Shown here: piece after piece, positions 17,517 to 26,065 of the stretch
Layout: each line of letters begins with the position of its first letter
Position numbering within the stretch: position 1 is the first letter of the stretch
Assembly: GCF_019049655.1 (NCBI RefSeq)
Contig: NZ_JAFMOX010000062.1
Location: 124,001-188,000 of the forward strand
Direction: 5' to 3'
Length of the DNA stretch: 64,000 nucleotides
Source of the DNA: Rahnella rivi
GTDB lineage: Bacteria > Pseudomonadota > Gammaproteobacteria > Enterobacterales > Enterobacteriaceae
Notes under the pieces: model-generated
Databases searched by the model: none
Seen by the model: the letters and a program-made list of their open reading frames with translations, nothing else
What the model was told of the DNA's origin: nothing
Made by a program: the position numbers and the translations under genes

Positions 17517-17804
17517 TTAAATGATTTATTATTTATCGCGTGAAAGCGTTGTACGTTTGTTGCACCACGCACGCAAGGCAACTGAGCGAAAATGGGGCGA
17601 AAATTTGCGCGATGTCCCGCAGGAAAAAGATAAACGTGGCCCGATAAAGGTTCCGGTATACAGTTGTATGAACTGATGATTTATTATTCTTTGCAGAAAA
17701 GCGGGCGGATTCATGTCCAGAAAACGATCCATCATTGCGCAGTAATGTGCCTGGCAGAGGCTGGTGCATACCTCGCAACATTAGCCAGAGGAAACCCCTA
17801 ATTA

Positions 17805-19250
17805 ATGCAACTTCGTCGTCTCTATGTACGCCTGAAAAAGCTGCTGCTGGCGCTGATTCTGGTGATTATTACGCTTCTGGCCGTGCGCACTTATGACGCC
17901 TTACAGGGGCCGCCGCTTGAGCCGTGGCACAAACTGGTGCCGGACGAACTGAGTGCGGAACAGCTGGATAAGAGTGACTGGGCGGCGTATTTACGCGCGG
18001 AACAGCAGGCATTTCTTGAAGTGAAGCAGGAAGTGACGGACAAGCTGGACGCCGAAGAACGTATTCCGCTTAACCGCTATTACGACCGCAGCCCGATTTA
18101 CCCTGAGCATTTTGCACAGGACTGGAACCGGTCTTATGAGCTGATGCCCGACGGCAAACCGGTCGGCGCAGTGGTGTTATTGCACGGCCTGACCGATTCC
18201 CCTTACAGCCTGCGCCATATAGCGCAGGATTATCGCCGTCGCGGATTCGTGGCCGTCGGTATTCGCCTGCCGGGCCACGGAACGGTGCCCGGTGGCCTGA
18301 CGCGGGTGGACTGGGAGCAGTGGATGGCGGCAACGCGGCTGGCGGTGCGCGAGGCGCGCCGTGTCGCCGGGCCGGATGTGCCGCTGCAACTGGTGGGCTT
18401 TTCAAACGGCGGCGCGCTGGCGATGAAATATACGCTGGATTCCCTTGATGACTCCGCGCTGGTGCGGCCTTCCCGCGTGGTGCTGATTTCCCCGATGATC
18501 GGCGTGACGAGCTTCGCGCGCTTTGCCGGATATGCAGGCTGGCCTGCGATTTTCCCGGCCTTTGCCAAAACCGCCTGGCTGAACCTGATGCCGGAATTCA
18601 ATCCGTTTAAATACAACTCGTTTCCGGTCAAAGCCGCACGCCAGTCTTATCTGCTGACCCATGTGTTGCAGCAGCAAATCACCCGGGATGCGCAATCCGG
18701 CAAGCTGGCGCAGTTACCGCCGGTGCTGGCATTCCAGTCGGTGGTTGATTCCACCGTCAGTAGCCGGGCAGTCGTGACGGCGCTGTTTAATCAGCTGCCT
18801 GCGAACGGCAGCCAGCTGGTGCTGTTTGATATTAACCGCAGTGCGTACGTCGGTCCGCTGCTGCGGGTGGCGTCAGAGACGGCGGTAGGGCGTTTACTTC
18901 CGCCTGCGCCACGGCGTTACCAGACCACGGTGATCACCAATGCGGCGCCCGATCAGGCCGCGACGGTCGCGCAGATCACGGCGGCAGGTCAGACTGCCGT
19001 GGTGACGACGCCGCTGGGGCTGGATTATCCCGCGGAATTTTTCTCGCTTTCGCACGTTGCGCTGCCGTTCCCGCCAGATGATTCGCTGTATGGCCGTACT
19101 CCTCAGGGGCCGGCACAGTTTGGCATCCGGCTGGGTACGCTGGCGGCCCGCGGTGAAAACGGCGCGCTGGTCGTCAGTATGGATCAACTGATGCGCGTAT
19201 CGTCGAATCCGTTTTATCCTTATCTGTTGCACAGAGTGAACGGATTCTGA
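17805..19250 (+). CDS. Membrane-anchored alpha/beta hydrolase
   Basis: 481 aa. A hydrophobic N-terminal segment (about residues 13-28, LLLALILVIITLLAV) should anchor it in the inner membrane. The hydrolase fold starts around residue 125 with VVLLHGLTDSPYSLR (oxyanion-hole HG). The nucleophile elbow is GFSNGG (GxSxG). A late SLSHVALPF offers the catalytic His, and DYPAEF or a nearby Asp the acid. The substrate is unknown; an esterase or lipase role is plausible. It is divergent from the atzF operon, and the 87 bases to ohrR make co-transcription possible but unproven. Confidence 0.75.
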   Translation: MQLRRLYVRLKKLLLALILVIITLLAVRTYDALQGPPLEPWHKLVPDELSAEQLDKSDWAAYLRAEQQAFLEVKQEVTDKLDAEERIPLNRYYDRSPIYPEHFAQDWNRSYELMPDGKPVGAVVLLHGLTDSPYSLRHIAQDYRRRGFVAVGIRLPGHGTVPGGLTRVDWEQWMAATRLAVREARRVAGPDVPLQLVGFSNGGALAMKYTLDSLDDSALVRPSRVVLISPMIGVTSFARFAGYAGWPAIFPAFAKTAWLNLMPEFNPFKYNSFPVKAARQSYLLTHVLQQQITRDAQSGKLAQLPPVLAFQSVVDSTVSSRAVVTALFNQLPANGSQLVLFDINRSAYVGPLLRVASETAVGRLLPPAPRRYQTTVITNAAPDQAATVAQITAAGQTAVVTTPLGLDYPAEFFSLSHVALPFPPDDSLYGRTPQGPAQFGIRLGTLAARGENGALVVSMDQLMRVSSNPFYPYLLHRVNGF

Positions 19251-19309
19251 TTGCCGGGCGCCTGCACTGTTGGCGTCAGCGGATATTTCCCCCAGAAAGC
19301 GATTGCGAT

Positions 19310-19325
19310 TATATCGCGCGCTATA
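19310..19325. promoter_or_regulatory. Inverted repeat in front of ohrR, candidate operator
   Basis: TATATCGCGCGCTATA is an inverted repeat in which 14 of 16 bases match their complement. It lies 12 bases before the ohrR start. An autoregulatory OhrR site is possible, but its sequence differs from the palindrome in front of ohr. Confidence 0.35.
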
Positions 19326-19337
19326 TAGATTGGCGGC

Positions 19338-19799
19338 ATGAACATGAAAACAGACAACGATTCCACGCCCAACCGCATGCATCTGGATCAACAGATGTGT
19401 TTCGCACTGTATTCCGCGAATCTTGCGTTGCATAAGGTTTACCGCAAATGGCTCAGCCAGCTGGAGCTGACGTATCCGCAGTATCTGGTGATGCTGGTTC
19501 TCTGGCAGCGCGACGAAGTGACCGTCTCTGAGATCGGCGACAAGCTGTTTCTGGATTCGGCGACGCTGACGCCACTGCTCAAACGCCTTGAAACCGCCGG
19601 TTTACTGCTGCGCCGTCGGGCGAAAGCCGATGAGCGCCAGGTCATCATCACCCTGACCGAGGCCGGCAGGCAGTTGCGCGAGAAAGCTCAGGGAATTCCT
19701 GAAGCGATTTTGTGTGCGACCGAGTGCGAGCTCAGTGAAATGATGACGCTCAAACAGCAGCTCGAATCTCTTCGCGAGAATCTGAAAGACAAATCCTGA
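19338..19799 (+). CDS. ohrR: Organic-peroxide-sensing MarR-family repressor OhrR
   Basis: 153 aa. [20 protein letters not shown] carries the conserved N-terminal redox cysteine (Cys21) of OhrR. The winged helix follows: [36 protein letters not shown] and [13 protein letters not shown]. OhrR releases ohr when the cysteine is oxidised by organic hydroperoxides. Position relative to ohr, on the same strand 189 bases away, supports the call. A second ATG two codons in is an alternative start. Confidence 0.92.
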   Translation: MNMKTDNDSTPNRMHLDQQMCFALYSANLALHKVYRKWLSQLELTYPQYLVMLVLWQRDEVTVSEIGDKLFLDSATLTPLLKRLETAGLLLRRRAKADERQVIITLTEAGRQLREKAQGIPEAILCATECELSEMMTLKQQLESLRENLKDKS

Positions 19800-19912
19800 A
19801 CGGCGGGCGAGGTGTTGCCCGCCGCTTTCGTTGATTGATGGTACCTATTTCAGCAAGCAGATAAATCCGACGTGCGCTTTCGAATTTGTCTGCTAGTATC
19901 TAATACATAGCG

Positions 19913-19927
19913 CACGATTAAATCGTG
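19913..19927. promoter_or_regulatory. Perfect palindrome upstream of ohr, candidate OhrR operator
   Basis: CACGATTAAATCGTG is a perfect 7-1-7 inverted repeat, 61 bases before the ohr ATG and within the AT-rich stretch where a promoter would lie. Assigned to OhrR by position only. Confidence 0.5.
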
Positions 19928-19988
19928 TATAAATTTCTGATTACATCACTCTTGTCATTCAGTCATCTGACCCGAAAAGGAACGAAAT

Positions 19989-20411
19989 ATGTCTATCGAA
20001 AAAGTTGTGTATCGTGCTCATGCATCTGCTACCGGTGGCCGTGACGGCCGCGCTGTTTCTGACGACGGCGTGCTGGATGTCAAACTGGGTGTGCCAAAGG
20101 AAATGGGCGGCATGGGCGGCGGTACCAACCCTGAGCAGCTGTTTGCTGCCGGTTACTCAGCCTGTTTCCTCGGCGCACTGAAAGCCGTGGCTGCACAGGA
20201 AAAAATTAAGATCCCTGCTGACGCGAAAATTGAAGGCGCGGTGGGTATCGGGGCAATCCCGGGCGGTTACGGTATCGAAGTTCAGCTTGATATCACCCTG
20301 CCGGGCTTTGAACGCAGCGACGCAGAAGCGCTGGTGGCCAAAGCACATCAGGTTTGCCCGTACTCCAATGCCACCCGTGGCAACATCGATGTAACCTTGA
20401 ATATTAAGTAA
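19989..20411 (+). CDS. ohr: Organic hydroperoxide resistance peroxidase Ohr
   Basis: 140 aa of the OsmC/Ohr family. Both redox cysteines are present: Cys59 ([12 protein letters not shown], peroxidatic) and Cys123 ([13 protein letters not shown], resolving). [17 protein letters not shown] is the Ohr signature. It reduces lipid and organic hydroperoxides with lipoylated proteins as electron donors, in the cytosol. AAAAGGAA lies upstream of the ATG as ribosome binding site. Followed by a strong terminator. Confidence 0.96.
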   Translation: MSIEKVVYRAHASATGGRDGRAVSDDGVLDVKLGVPKEMGGMGGGTNPEQLFAAGYSACFLGALKAVAAQEKIKIPADAKIEGAVGIGAIPGGYGIEVQLDITLPGFERSDAEALVAKAHQVCPYSNATRGNIDVTLNIK

Positions 20412-20458
20412 TTTTTAGAGAAGTACCGCCTTCACCAGGGCGTTTTAATGCACTATCC

Positions 20459-20480
20459 GGGAGGCTTCGGCCTCCCTTTT
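20459..20480 (+). terminator. Rho-independent terminator after ohr
   Basis: GGGAGGC (20459-20465), loop TTCG, GCCTCCC (20470-20476), then TTTT. It ends the ohr transcript. Confidence 0.9.
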
Positions 20481-20654
20481 CCTGTCTGAAATTCCCGCCA
20501 CGATCTTCTCATCTCCTCTGCAGGGCGCTTGCGCTCAGGCATTTCGCCGGTATGTATATAAACGTAATCTCAGCATAATCTGTGAACTCGCCGGGCATAA
20601 ACATGTCACAATGATTCAGAATCTTTCAAAAAACTTCCCGGAAAACCACATTAC

Positions 20655-22334
20655 ATGAATAGAGTGAAGACTCTATCGCAGCAAAATATTTCATTATTGT
20701 TAGCGATTTATATTGGCATTTTCCTGAATGTCTCCGTGTTTCAGCGCCGCTTTGCCGCCTTAATTAATCACTTCACTTCCATTGAACTGATGCAGGCTGT
20801 CACTGAAGTCTGCGCCATCGTGCTGTTTACCTTCTTCGTACTGCGCCTGGTGTCACTGGGTGGACGGCTGTTTTTCCGCATCGTCGCCAGCCTGCTGGTG
20901 CTGATTTCCGTCGCCGCCAGCTATTACATGGTGATGTTCAATGTGGTGATCGGCTACGGCATCGTGGTGTCGGTGATGACCACTGACATTGACCTCAGCA
21001 AAGAGATCATTGGCCTGCATTTGTTTGTCTGGATGGCGCTGGTCAGTGCGATCCCGCTGTTCCTGATCTGGAAAAACAACCTGCGGCTGACGCTGATTGA
21101 GCAGATTAAAACACCGGGGCAGCGCGCGTTGCCGCTGATGGTTCTGCTGGCAACGGCATTGCTGGTCTGGCTGCCGCTGCGTTATCTCGATCACGAACAA
21201 AGTGTGAACGAGAAGAAAACCAACGTCGATTTGCCGAGCTATGGCGGCGTTGTCGCCCACTCTTATTTACCGTCTAACTGGCTGGCCGCGCTGGGTTTAT
21301 ATGCCTATACCCAGGTGGATGAAGGTCAGGATGCCAGCCATTTCCTTGATCCGGCGAAAGAGTTTACCTACGTGCCACCGGCAGATATCGACGATACCTA
21401 TGTGGTATTTATCATCGGTGAAACCACGCGCTGGGATCATATGGGTATTCTGGGCTACGAGCGCGACACCACGCCGCGCCTGTCGAAAGAGAAGAATCTG
21501 GTGGCGTTTCGCGGGACGTCGTGCGACACGGCGACCAAGCTCTCTCTGCGCTGTATGTTCGTGAGGGAAGGCGGTACGGAAGATAATCCTCAGCGCACCC
21601 TGAAAGAGCAGAACATTTTTGCAGTGATGAAATCATTAGGTTTCACCTCTGAACTGTTCGCGATGCAAAGCGAGTTGTGGTTCTACAACAATGCCAACAC
21701 CAACAATTTCTCCTTCCGTGAAATCATCGCCTCTGAAAAGCGTAATGACGGTAAGCCGGTGGACGATATGTTGCTGGTGAATGAATTACAGGAGTCGCTG
21801 AAAAATCATCCGAAAGGCAAACATCTGGTGATCCTGCATACCAAAGGTTCGCATTATCTCTACTCCCAGCGTTATCCGCGCAGCTACGCACGTTATACGC
21901 CGGAGTGTAAGAGCAACACCTGTACCAAAGATGAGCTGATAAATGCCTTCGATAACAGCGTGTTGTACACCGACACCTTTATCGACAACGTGATAGATCA
22001 GCTGCGTGATAAGAAAGCGCTGGTGTTTTACGCGTCCGATCACGGCGAATCCATTGATGAAAACTCACATCTGCACGGAACACCGCGCGAGATGGCACCG
22101 CCGGAGCAGTTCCGCGTGCCGATGATGGTGTGGGCATCCGACAGTTTCCTCGAGCAGCCGGATCATAAAGAGGCGTTCGAGCAGCTCCAGGCGCAGCAAC
22201 GCGTCGGGGCGAAGAAGCGTCATGTTGAGTTGTTCGATTCAATTTTGGGCTGCCTGGGTTACACCTCACCGGACGGTGGCATCAATCCGGCGAACAACTG
22301 GTGTGCAAAACCTCAGACGGATCAGAAGTTATAG
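20655..22334 (+). CDS. eptB: Kdo phosphoethanolamine transferase EptB
   Basis: 559 aa, against about 563 for E. coli EptB. Five N-terminal membrane segments (residues 12 to about 190) precede a periplasmic sulfatase-like domain. [20 protein letters not shown] (Glu and Thr metal ligands), [14 protein letters not shown] (the region of the modified Thr), and YASDHGESI with [14 protein letters not shown] (metal ligands) are intact and very close to EptB rather than EptA. It adds phosphoethanolamine from phosphatidylethanolamine to the outer Kdo of LPS. It lies before tRNA-Pro as in E. coli, but here both are on the plus strand. Confidence 0.94.
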   Translation: MNRVKTLSQQNISLLLAIYIGIFLNVSVFQRRFAALINHFTSIELMQAVTEVCAIVLFTFFVLRLVSLGGRLFFRIVASLLVLISVAASYYMVMFNVVIGYGIVVSVMTTDIDLSKEIIGLHLFVWMALVSAIPLFLIWKNNLRLTLIEQIKTPGQRALPLMVLLATALLVWLPLRYLDHEQSVNEKKTNVDLPSYGGVVAHSYLPSNWLAALGLYAYTQVDEGQDASHFLDPAKEFTYVPPADIDDTYVVFIIGETTRWDHMGILGYERDTTPRLSKEKNLVAFRGTSCDTATKLSLRCMFVREGGTEDNPQRTLKEQNIFAVMKSLGFTSELFAMQSELWFYNNANTNNFSFREIIASEKRNDGKPVDDMLLVNELQESLKNHPKGKHLVILHTKGSHYLYSQRYPRSYARYTPECKSNTCTKDELINAFDNSVLYTDTFIDNVIDQLRDKKALVFYASDHGESIDENSHLHGTPREMAPPEQFRVPMMVWASDSFLEQPDHKEAFEQLQAQQRVGAKKRHVELFDSILGCLGYTSPDGGINPANNWCAKPQTDQKL

Positions 22335-22395
22335 GTTAATTTGGCGGCGTATCGGATGATTTCTGGGCAGTCGGTGAATATGCATTAAAAAGCCG

Positions 22396-22424
22396 TTGAC
22401 GCTCTGAAACCGTCGCAGTAAGAT
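22396..22424 (+). promoter_or_regulatory. Promoter of tRNA-Pro
   Basis: TTGACG (22396-22401), 17-base spacer, TAAGAT (22419-22424), followed by the GC-rich discriminator GCGCCCC typical of stringently controlled stable RNA promoters. The start would be about 4 bases before the mature tRNA. Confidence 0.75.
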
Positions 22425-22434
22425 GCGCCCCACT

Positions 22435-22511
22435 CGGCGAGTAGCGCAGCTTGGTAGCGCAACTGGTTTGGGACCAGTGGGTCGGAGGTTCGAATCCTCT
22501 CTCGCCGACCA
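22435..22511 (+). tRNA. tRNA-Pro (anticodon TGG)
   Basis: 77 bases. The acceptor stem CGGCGAG (22435-22441) pairs with CTCGCCG (22501-22507), then A and CCA encoded. Anticodon arm ACTGG-TTTGGGA-CCAGT gives anticodon TGG. T-arm GGTTCGAATCC is standard. It lies between eptB and dppA, as E. coli proK does, although that tRNA has a different anticodon. Confidence 0.97.
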
Positions 22512-22550
22512 TATCCCAGTCTGATGATGCATTCAGTCATCAGATAACGA

Positions 22551-22587
22551 AAAGCCCGTAGCCTTCTGGTTGCGGGCTTTTTGTTTT
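22551..22587 (+). terminator. Terminator after tRNA-Pro
   Basis: AAAGCCCG (22551-22558) pairs with CGGGCTTT (22573-22580), followed by T-rich sequence to 22587. It lies just before the yhaV stop on the other strand and may act in both directions. Confidence 0.85.
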
Positions 22588-22599
22588 GTACGATACCCC

Positions 22600-23079
22600 T
22601 CAGGTTGTTTCTTCCTTCAGGTTTTCCTTTTTTGCTGCTTCATACAACGCCACCCAGCTGTCAGGCGGCTCACCGCTTTTGAGCATTTTGCGAAATACCC
22701 GGTAAGCGTCTGTTTTACTCTCATAGGCTCGCAGTTCTTTATCATCATTAACCCATGCGTAAATGATGATCCGGCTTTTAAAGTTGTAGCGAAAAAAAAG
22801 ACGGTATTGCTGAAAGAATTTTGCCCTGAACCAGTGAGTAAACTCCCCGCCTAACGTATCTCCCTGTCGAAACTCCGCCCGGGCAGGGTCTTGCGGGATG
22901 ACTTCAAACATCAACTTATTAATGGCCGCCAGTCTCTTGGTCGCATTCCTGTTTTTGTAACCCACAGGGTCTTTACGGCGCAGCTGTACGACCTGCTCGG
23001 TGAGTTTCTCTATCTGTTGCAGAATCAACGGGTGAGCGAGCAGCGTCCACCCATTACTCTCCATGGCCTGATTATGCAT
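22600..23079 (-). CDS. yhaV: Toxin YhaV, ribonuclease of a type II toxin-antitoxin pair
   Basis: 159 aa, against about 154 in E. coli. NGWTLLAHPL, LRRKDPVGYKNRNATKRLAAI, FRAKFFQQYRLFFRYNFKSR, IIIYAWVNDDKELRAYESKT and DAYRVFRKMLKSGEPP follow YhaV along its length. YhaV is a RelE-superfamily endoribonuclease neutralised by PrlF. It begins 6 bases after prlF on the same strand, the normal antitoxin-first order. No truncation is seen. The pair sits between tRNA-Pro and dppA, a place where E. coli has nothing, so it was probably gained. Confidence 0.92.
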   Translation of the reverse strand: MHNQAMESNGWTLLAHPLILQQIEKLTEQVVQLRRKDPVGYKNRNATKRLAAINKLMFEVIPQDPARAEFRQGDTLGGEFTHWFRAKFFQQYRLFFRYNFKSRIIIYAWVNDDKELRAYESKTDAYRVFRKMLKSGEPPDSWVALYEAAKKENLKEETT

Positions 23080-23085
23080 AGTCCT

Positions 23086-23430
23086 TTACTCATCATCGTC
23101 AGAAAGCGGGCTCTCAAGGTCAACGGCAACGCCAGTGGTCAGTACACTCATCTTTTCATGCACAGATAAGGTCACCGGTTGCATATTTTCCGGATGATTG
23201 AGCATATCCGTCGCCACGAAATCCAGAAAGGCATTGATGACAGGATCTTCCGGTTCTTCGAGTTGCCTCGAAATAACCACCTGTCCGTCCGGTAAGATCT
23301 TGTATTGAATGCGATCGTTCCCGCTGAGATTTAACGCCTTGCGTATGGCTGCGGGGATGGTGGTTTGAAAGCGACGGGTCACTTTAGACTCGGCTTCGAG
23401 TTTGATTCCCCATGTGACTGAGGCAGGCAT
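23086..23430 (-). CDS. prlF: Antitoxin PrlF (SohA)
   Basis: 114 aa. The N-terminal SpoVT/AbrB DNA-binding fold shows ESKVTRRFQTTIPAAIRKAL followed by IQYKILPDGQVVISR. The acidic C-terminus (ESPLSDDDE) resembles E. coli PrlF. It binds YhaV and should repress its own operon. AAGGAGT lies 8 bases before the ATG. Two direct repeats upstream are candidate binding sites. Confidence 0.92.
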   Translation of the reverse strand: MPASVTWGIKLEAESKVTRRFQTTIPAAIRKALNLSGNDRIQYKILPDGQVVISRQLEEPEDPVINAFLDFVATDMLNHPENMQPVTLSVHEKMSVLTTGVAVDLESPLSDDDE

Positions 23431-23472
23431 AGACGAGACTCCTTGTGATGCTTAATTGAGCGATTTCGGCAG

Positions 23473-23503
23473 GGTAATGCAAATGCATTGGTAATGCAAA
23501 TGC
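23473..23503. promoter_or_regulatory. Direct repeats upstream of prlF, candidate PrlF-YhaV operator
   Basis: GGTAATGCAAATGC occurs at 23473-23486 and again at 23490-23503 (17-base phase), 43-73 bases before the prlF ATG. Tandem sites in the promoter are typical of autoregulated toxin-antitoxin operons. Confidence 0.5.
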
Positions 23504-24135
23504 CCCGAATGTACGTGATCGTTTATGTGTTACGTGCCGCAAATCTGCGTCAGATTGCCTCTTAAACCTGCATTTTCGTTTTGCAAAACGCTGACCGGAT
23601 ACTGCATATGTCGCGCAAAGCAATAAACACGCCAGAATTCAAATTTGGGAAACATGATCGTTTCGATATATTTCAGCCCTTGTGCGCTCTTTCGTTGAAA
23701 AAATAAGCAGGGAGTGGGTGTCGGAGGAGATGCACCACCACGGCACATTTGCGCCATTTTGGGGTGTTTTGCCGGTGCCGCTGGCCGACGCTTTTTATGA
23801 CAGCTTTGCGACAATCGCGGCTCTTCCCAGCATTTTCCGCTGGTTTCCACCCCTATCTCAAAAATAACCGTTCATATATTCATCATTTAGCGAGAAATTT
23901 TTAGGGATTTAATATGAGTGAAACACCCGTGAATATTCTTTTACAAAGTTGATTGTGTGGGTTTTGGGTTCAAAAACTGAACATTCATCCTGATTTGGTT
24001 AACAGAATGTTTTTTTATGTTTGTTTGCTGTTACTCACAGTCTGTGTAAATGCCTGATGGTTATATTGACGTCAGGGATAGGAGTTGCCAAATTGATAGC
24101 CCCAAGGAAGACCAGTGATTATTTCCGGTAAAGAT

Positions 24136-24155
24136 CTGTAAAGTCCGCTTTACAG
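24136..24155. promoter_or_regulatory. Inverted repeat upstream of dppA
   Basis: CTGTAAAG-TCCG-CTTTACAG is a perfect 8-base stem, 156-175 bases before the dppA ATG. It could be an operator or a hairpin in the leader; the regulator is unknown. Confidence 0.35.
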
Positions 24156-24258
24156 TTCGATGGAAAAAAAATGGCAGTTCACCATGCTCTGGTTGGACTT
24201 ATTGCAGCGCACAACCAACACAGTCACCCGCAAATAAAAATAAAGGGTGCCGTGAGCT

Positions 24259-24283
24259 GCAAAACACAACACACACATCCACA
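24259..24283 (+). promoter_or_regulatory. CA-rich leader segment, probable GcvB sRNA target of dppA
   Basis: AAAACACAACACACACATCC lies about 30-50 bases before the dppA ATG. The small RNA GcvB uses a GU-rich region to pair with CA-rich stretches at this position in dppA mRNA of enterobacteria, blocking translation. Similarity is by composition and place; the GcvB gene is not in the window. Confidence 0.5.
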
Positions 24284-24310
24284 TCACCATTCATCAATGG
24301 AGCAGAAGCG

Positions 24311-25918
24311 ATGACAATCTCTTTAGGTAAGTCGGGGCTACTGAAATTCAGTATGGGCCTGATTGCGCTGACCGTTGCGGCAAGCGTGCAGGCAAAAACG
24401 TTAGTGTATTGTTCTGAAGGTTCACCTGAAGGCTTCAACCCTCAGCTGTTCACCTCAGGCACCACGTATGACGCCAGCTCCGTGCCTATCTACAACCGTT
24501 TGGTTGAGTTCAAGATCGGGACCACAGAAATTCAGTCCGGTCTGGCTGAAAAGTGGGACGTGTCGGCAGACGGTAAAACCTACACCTTCCACCTGCGCAA
24601 AGGCGTGAAATGGCAGGATAACAAGGAATTCAAACCGACCCGTGATTTCAATGCGGACGACGTTGTGTTCTCCTTCGAGCGTCAGCTGGACAAAAATAAC
24701 GCTTACCACGGTGTGTCCGGCGGCAGCTACGAATACTTCGAAGGTATGGGCATGGGCGATCTGATCAACAAGATCGTGAAAGTGGACGACAACACCGTGC
24801 AGTTCGTACTGAACCGCCCTGAGTCTCCATTCCTGGCTGACCTGGCGATGGACTTCGCGTCAATCCTGTCTGCGGAATACGCAGACAACATGCTGAAAGC
24901 CAAAACCCCTGAGAAAGTCGATTTGGATCCGATCGGTACCGGTCCGTTCCAGCTTGTGCAATACCAGAAAGATTCACGCATCCTCTACAAAGCCTTCCCA
25001 GGCTACTGGGGCACCAAGCCGCAGATCGACCGTTTAGTCTTCTCCATCACGCCTGACGCTTCCGTGCGTTATGCGAAATTGCAGAAAAACGAATGTCAGG
25101 TGATGCCGTACCCGAACCCGGCTGACATCGCTGCCATGAAGAAAGATAAAACCATCAACCTGATGCAACAGCCAGGTCTGAACGTCGGTTATCTGTCCTT
25201 CAACGTTGAGAAAAAACCGTTAGATGAAGTGAAAGTGCGTCAGGCACTGACCATGGCTGTGAACAAAAAAGCCATCATCGATGCGGTTTATCAGGGTGCT
25301 GGCCAGCCGGCTAAAAACCTGATCCCACCAACAATGTGGGGCTACAACAAAGACGTGGTGGATTACGAATACAATCCTGAAAAAGCCAAAGAGCTGCTGA
25401 AAGAAGCAGGTCACGCAGACGGTTTCACTATCGATTTGTGGGCAATGCCGGTACAGCGTCCGTACAACCCGAACGCACGTCGTATGGCTGAAATGATCCA
25501 GGCTGACTGGGCGAAAGTGGGCGTGAAAGCCAACATCGTCACTTACGAGTGGGGCGAATACCTCAAGCGTGCAAAAGCGGGCGAACACCAGTCTGTGATG
25601 ATGGGCTGGACCGGGGACAATGGGGATCCGGACAACTTCTTCGCCACGCTGTTCAGCTGCACCGCAGCTAAAGACGGTTCCAACTATTCCCGCTGGTGCT
25701 ACAAGCCGTTTGAAGATCTGATCCAGCCTGCTCGTGCTGAATCCGATCATGCCAAACGTGCTGCGCTGTACCAGCAGGCTCAGGTTGTGATGCATGACCA
25801 GGCACCTGCGCTGATCATCGCTCACTCCACTGTGTACGAACCTGTTCGTAAAGAAGTTAAAGGCTATGTGGTTGATCCGCTTGGCAAGCATCACTTCGAA
25901 AACGTCTCAATGGAGTGA
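24311..25918 (+). CDS. dppA: Periplasmic dipeptide-binding protein DppA
   Basis: 535 aa, the same size as E. coli DppA. Signal peptide MTISLGKSGLLKFSMGLIAL, then TVAASVQA and cleavage before KTLVYCSEGSPEGFNPQLF. The SBP_bac_5 fold runs through the rest, with GGSYEYFEGMGMGDLI and DPIGTGPFQL recognisable. It binds dipeptides (and in E. coli also heme and 5-aminolevulinate) and hands them to DppBC. First gene of dppABCDF. A 147-base gap to dppB is usual and allows differential expression of the binding protein. Confidence 0.96.
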   Translation: MTISLGKSGLLKFSMGLIALTVAASVQAKTLVYCSEGSPEGFNPQLFTSGTTYDASSVPIYNRLVEFKIGTTEIQSGLAEKWDVSADGKTYTFHLRKGVKWQDNKEFKPTRDFNADDVVFSFERQLDKNNAYHGVSGGSYEYFEGMGMGDLINKIVKVDDNTVQFVLNRPESPFLADLAMDFASILSAEYADNMLKAKTPEKVDLDPIGTGPFQLVQYQKDSRILYKAFPGYWGTKPQIDRLVFSITPDASVRYAKLQKNECQVMPYPNPADIAAMKKDKTINLMQQPGLNVGYLSFNVEKKPLDEVKVRQALTMAVNKKAIIDAVYQGAGQPAKNLIPPTMWGYNKDVVDYEYNPEKAKELLKEAGHADGFTIDLWAMPVQRPYNPNARRMAEMIQADWAKVGVKANIVTYEWGEYLKRAKAGEHQSVMMGWTGDNGDPDNFFATLFSCTAAKDGSNYSRWCYKPFEDLIQPARAESDHAKRAALYQQAQVVMHDQAPALIIAHSTVYEPVRKEVKGYVVDPLGKHHFENVSME

Positions 25919-26065
25919 TCGCCTGCTGAATAATAACCCGTGAGCTGCGTTATCTGGTGCTCGCGGGCCATTCAGTACAGCTTTGATTCTCAAGAAAGAA
26001 ATGTGAGCCACAATAAGCCCGGCGAGCTACGGTTCTCCGGGCATTTTATACAGAGAGTACGGGAT

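Larger units (their letters stand above)
17443..17804. other. Divergent intergenic region atzF / alpha-beta hydrolase
   Basis: About 360 bases with no credible gene. The atzF-proximal 75 bases hold the GntR-like, sigma-54 and IHF-like sites listed separately. TGCACC at 17561 and GGTGCA at 17763 are possible enhancer half-sites. Short minus-strand frames here have no family-like features. Confidence 0.6.
23431..24310. other. Long intergenic region prlF / dppA
   Basis: 880 bases without a credible gene. The prlF side holds the direct repeats. 23640-23870 is more GC-rich and contains a short minus-strand frame that I cannot assign; it may be the remnant of an older gene. From 23870 the DNA is AT-rich and leads into the dppA control region with an inverted repeat at 24136 and a CA-rich leader at 24259. 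Confidence 0.5.

Noticed and set aside
17529..17735. 68-aa minus-strand frame upstream of atzF
   Set aside because: It covers the region expected to hold enhancer sites, has no ribosome site and no family resemblance.
17443..17804. Possible guanidine riboswitch ahead of the urea carboxylase operon
   Set aside because: The leader from the predicted sigma-54 start is only about 30 bases, too short for a riboswitch, and I see no matching conserved elements.
22435..22511. tRNA-Pro as attachment site of an integrated island
   Set aside because: No second copy of the tRNA 3' end and no integrase were found in the window, so an island boundary cannot be supported.
23530..23850. 106-aa minus-strand frame between prlF and dppA
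   Set aside because: No recognised domain, no good ribosome site, odd composition. May be a decayed remnant but not supportable as a gene.
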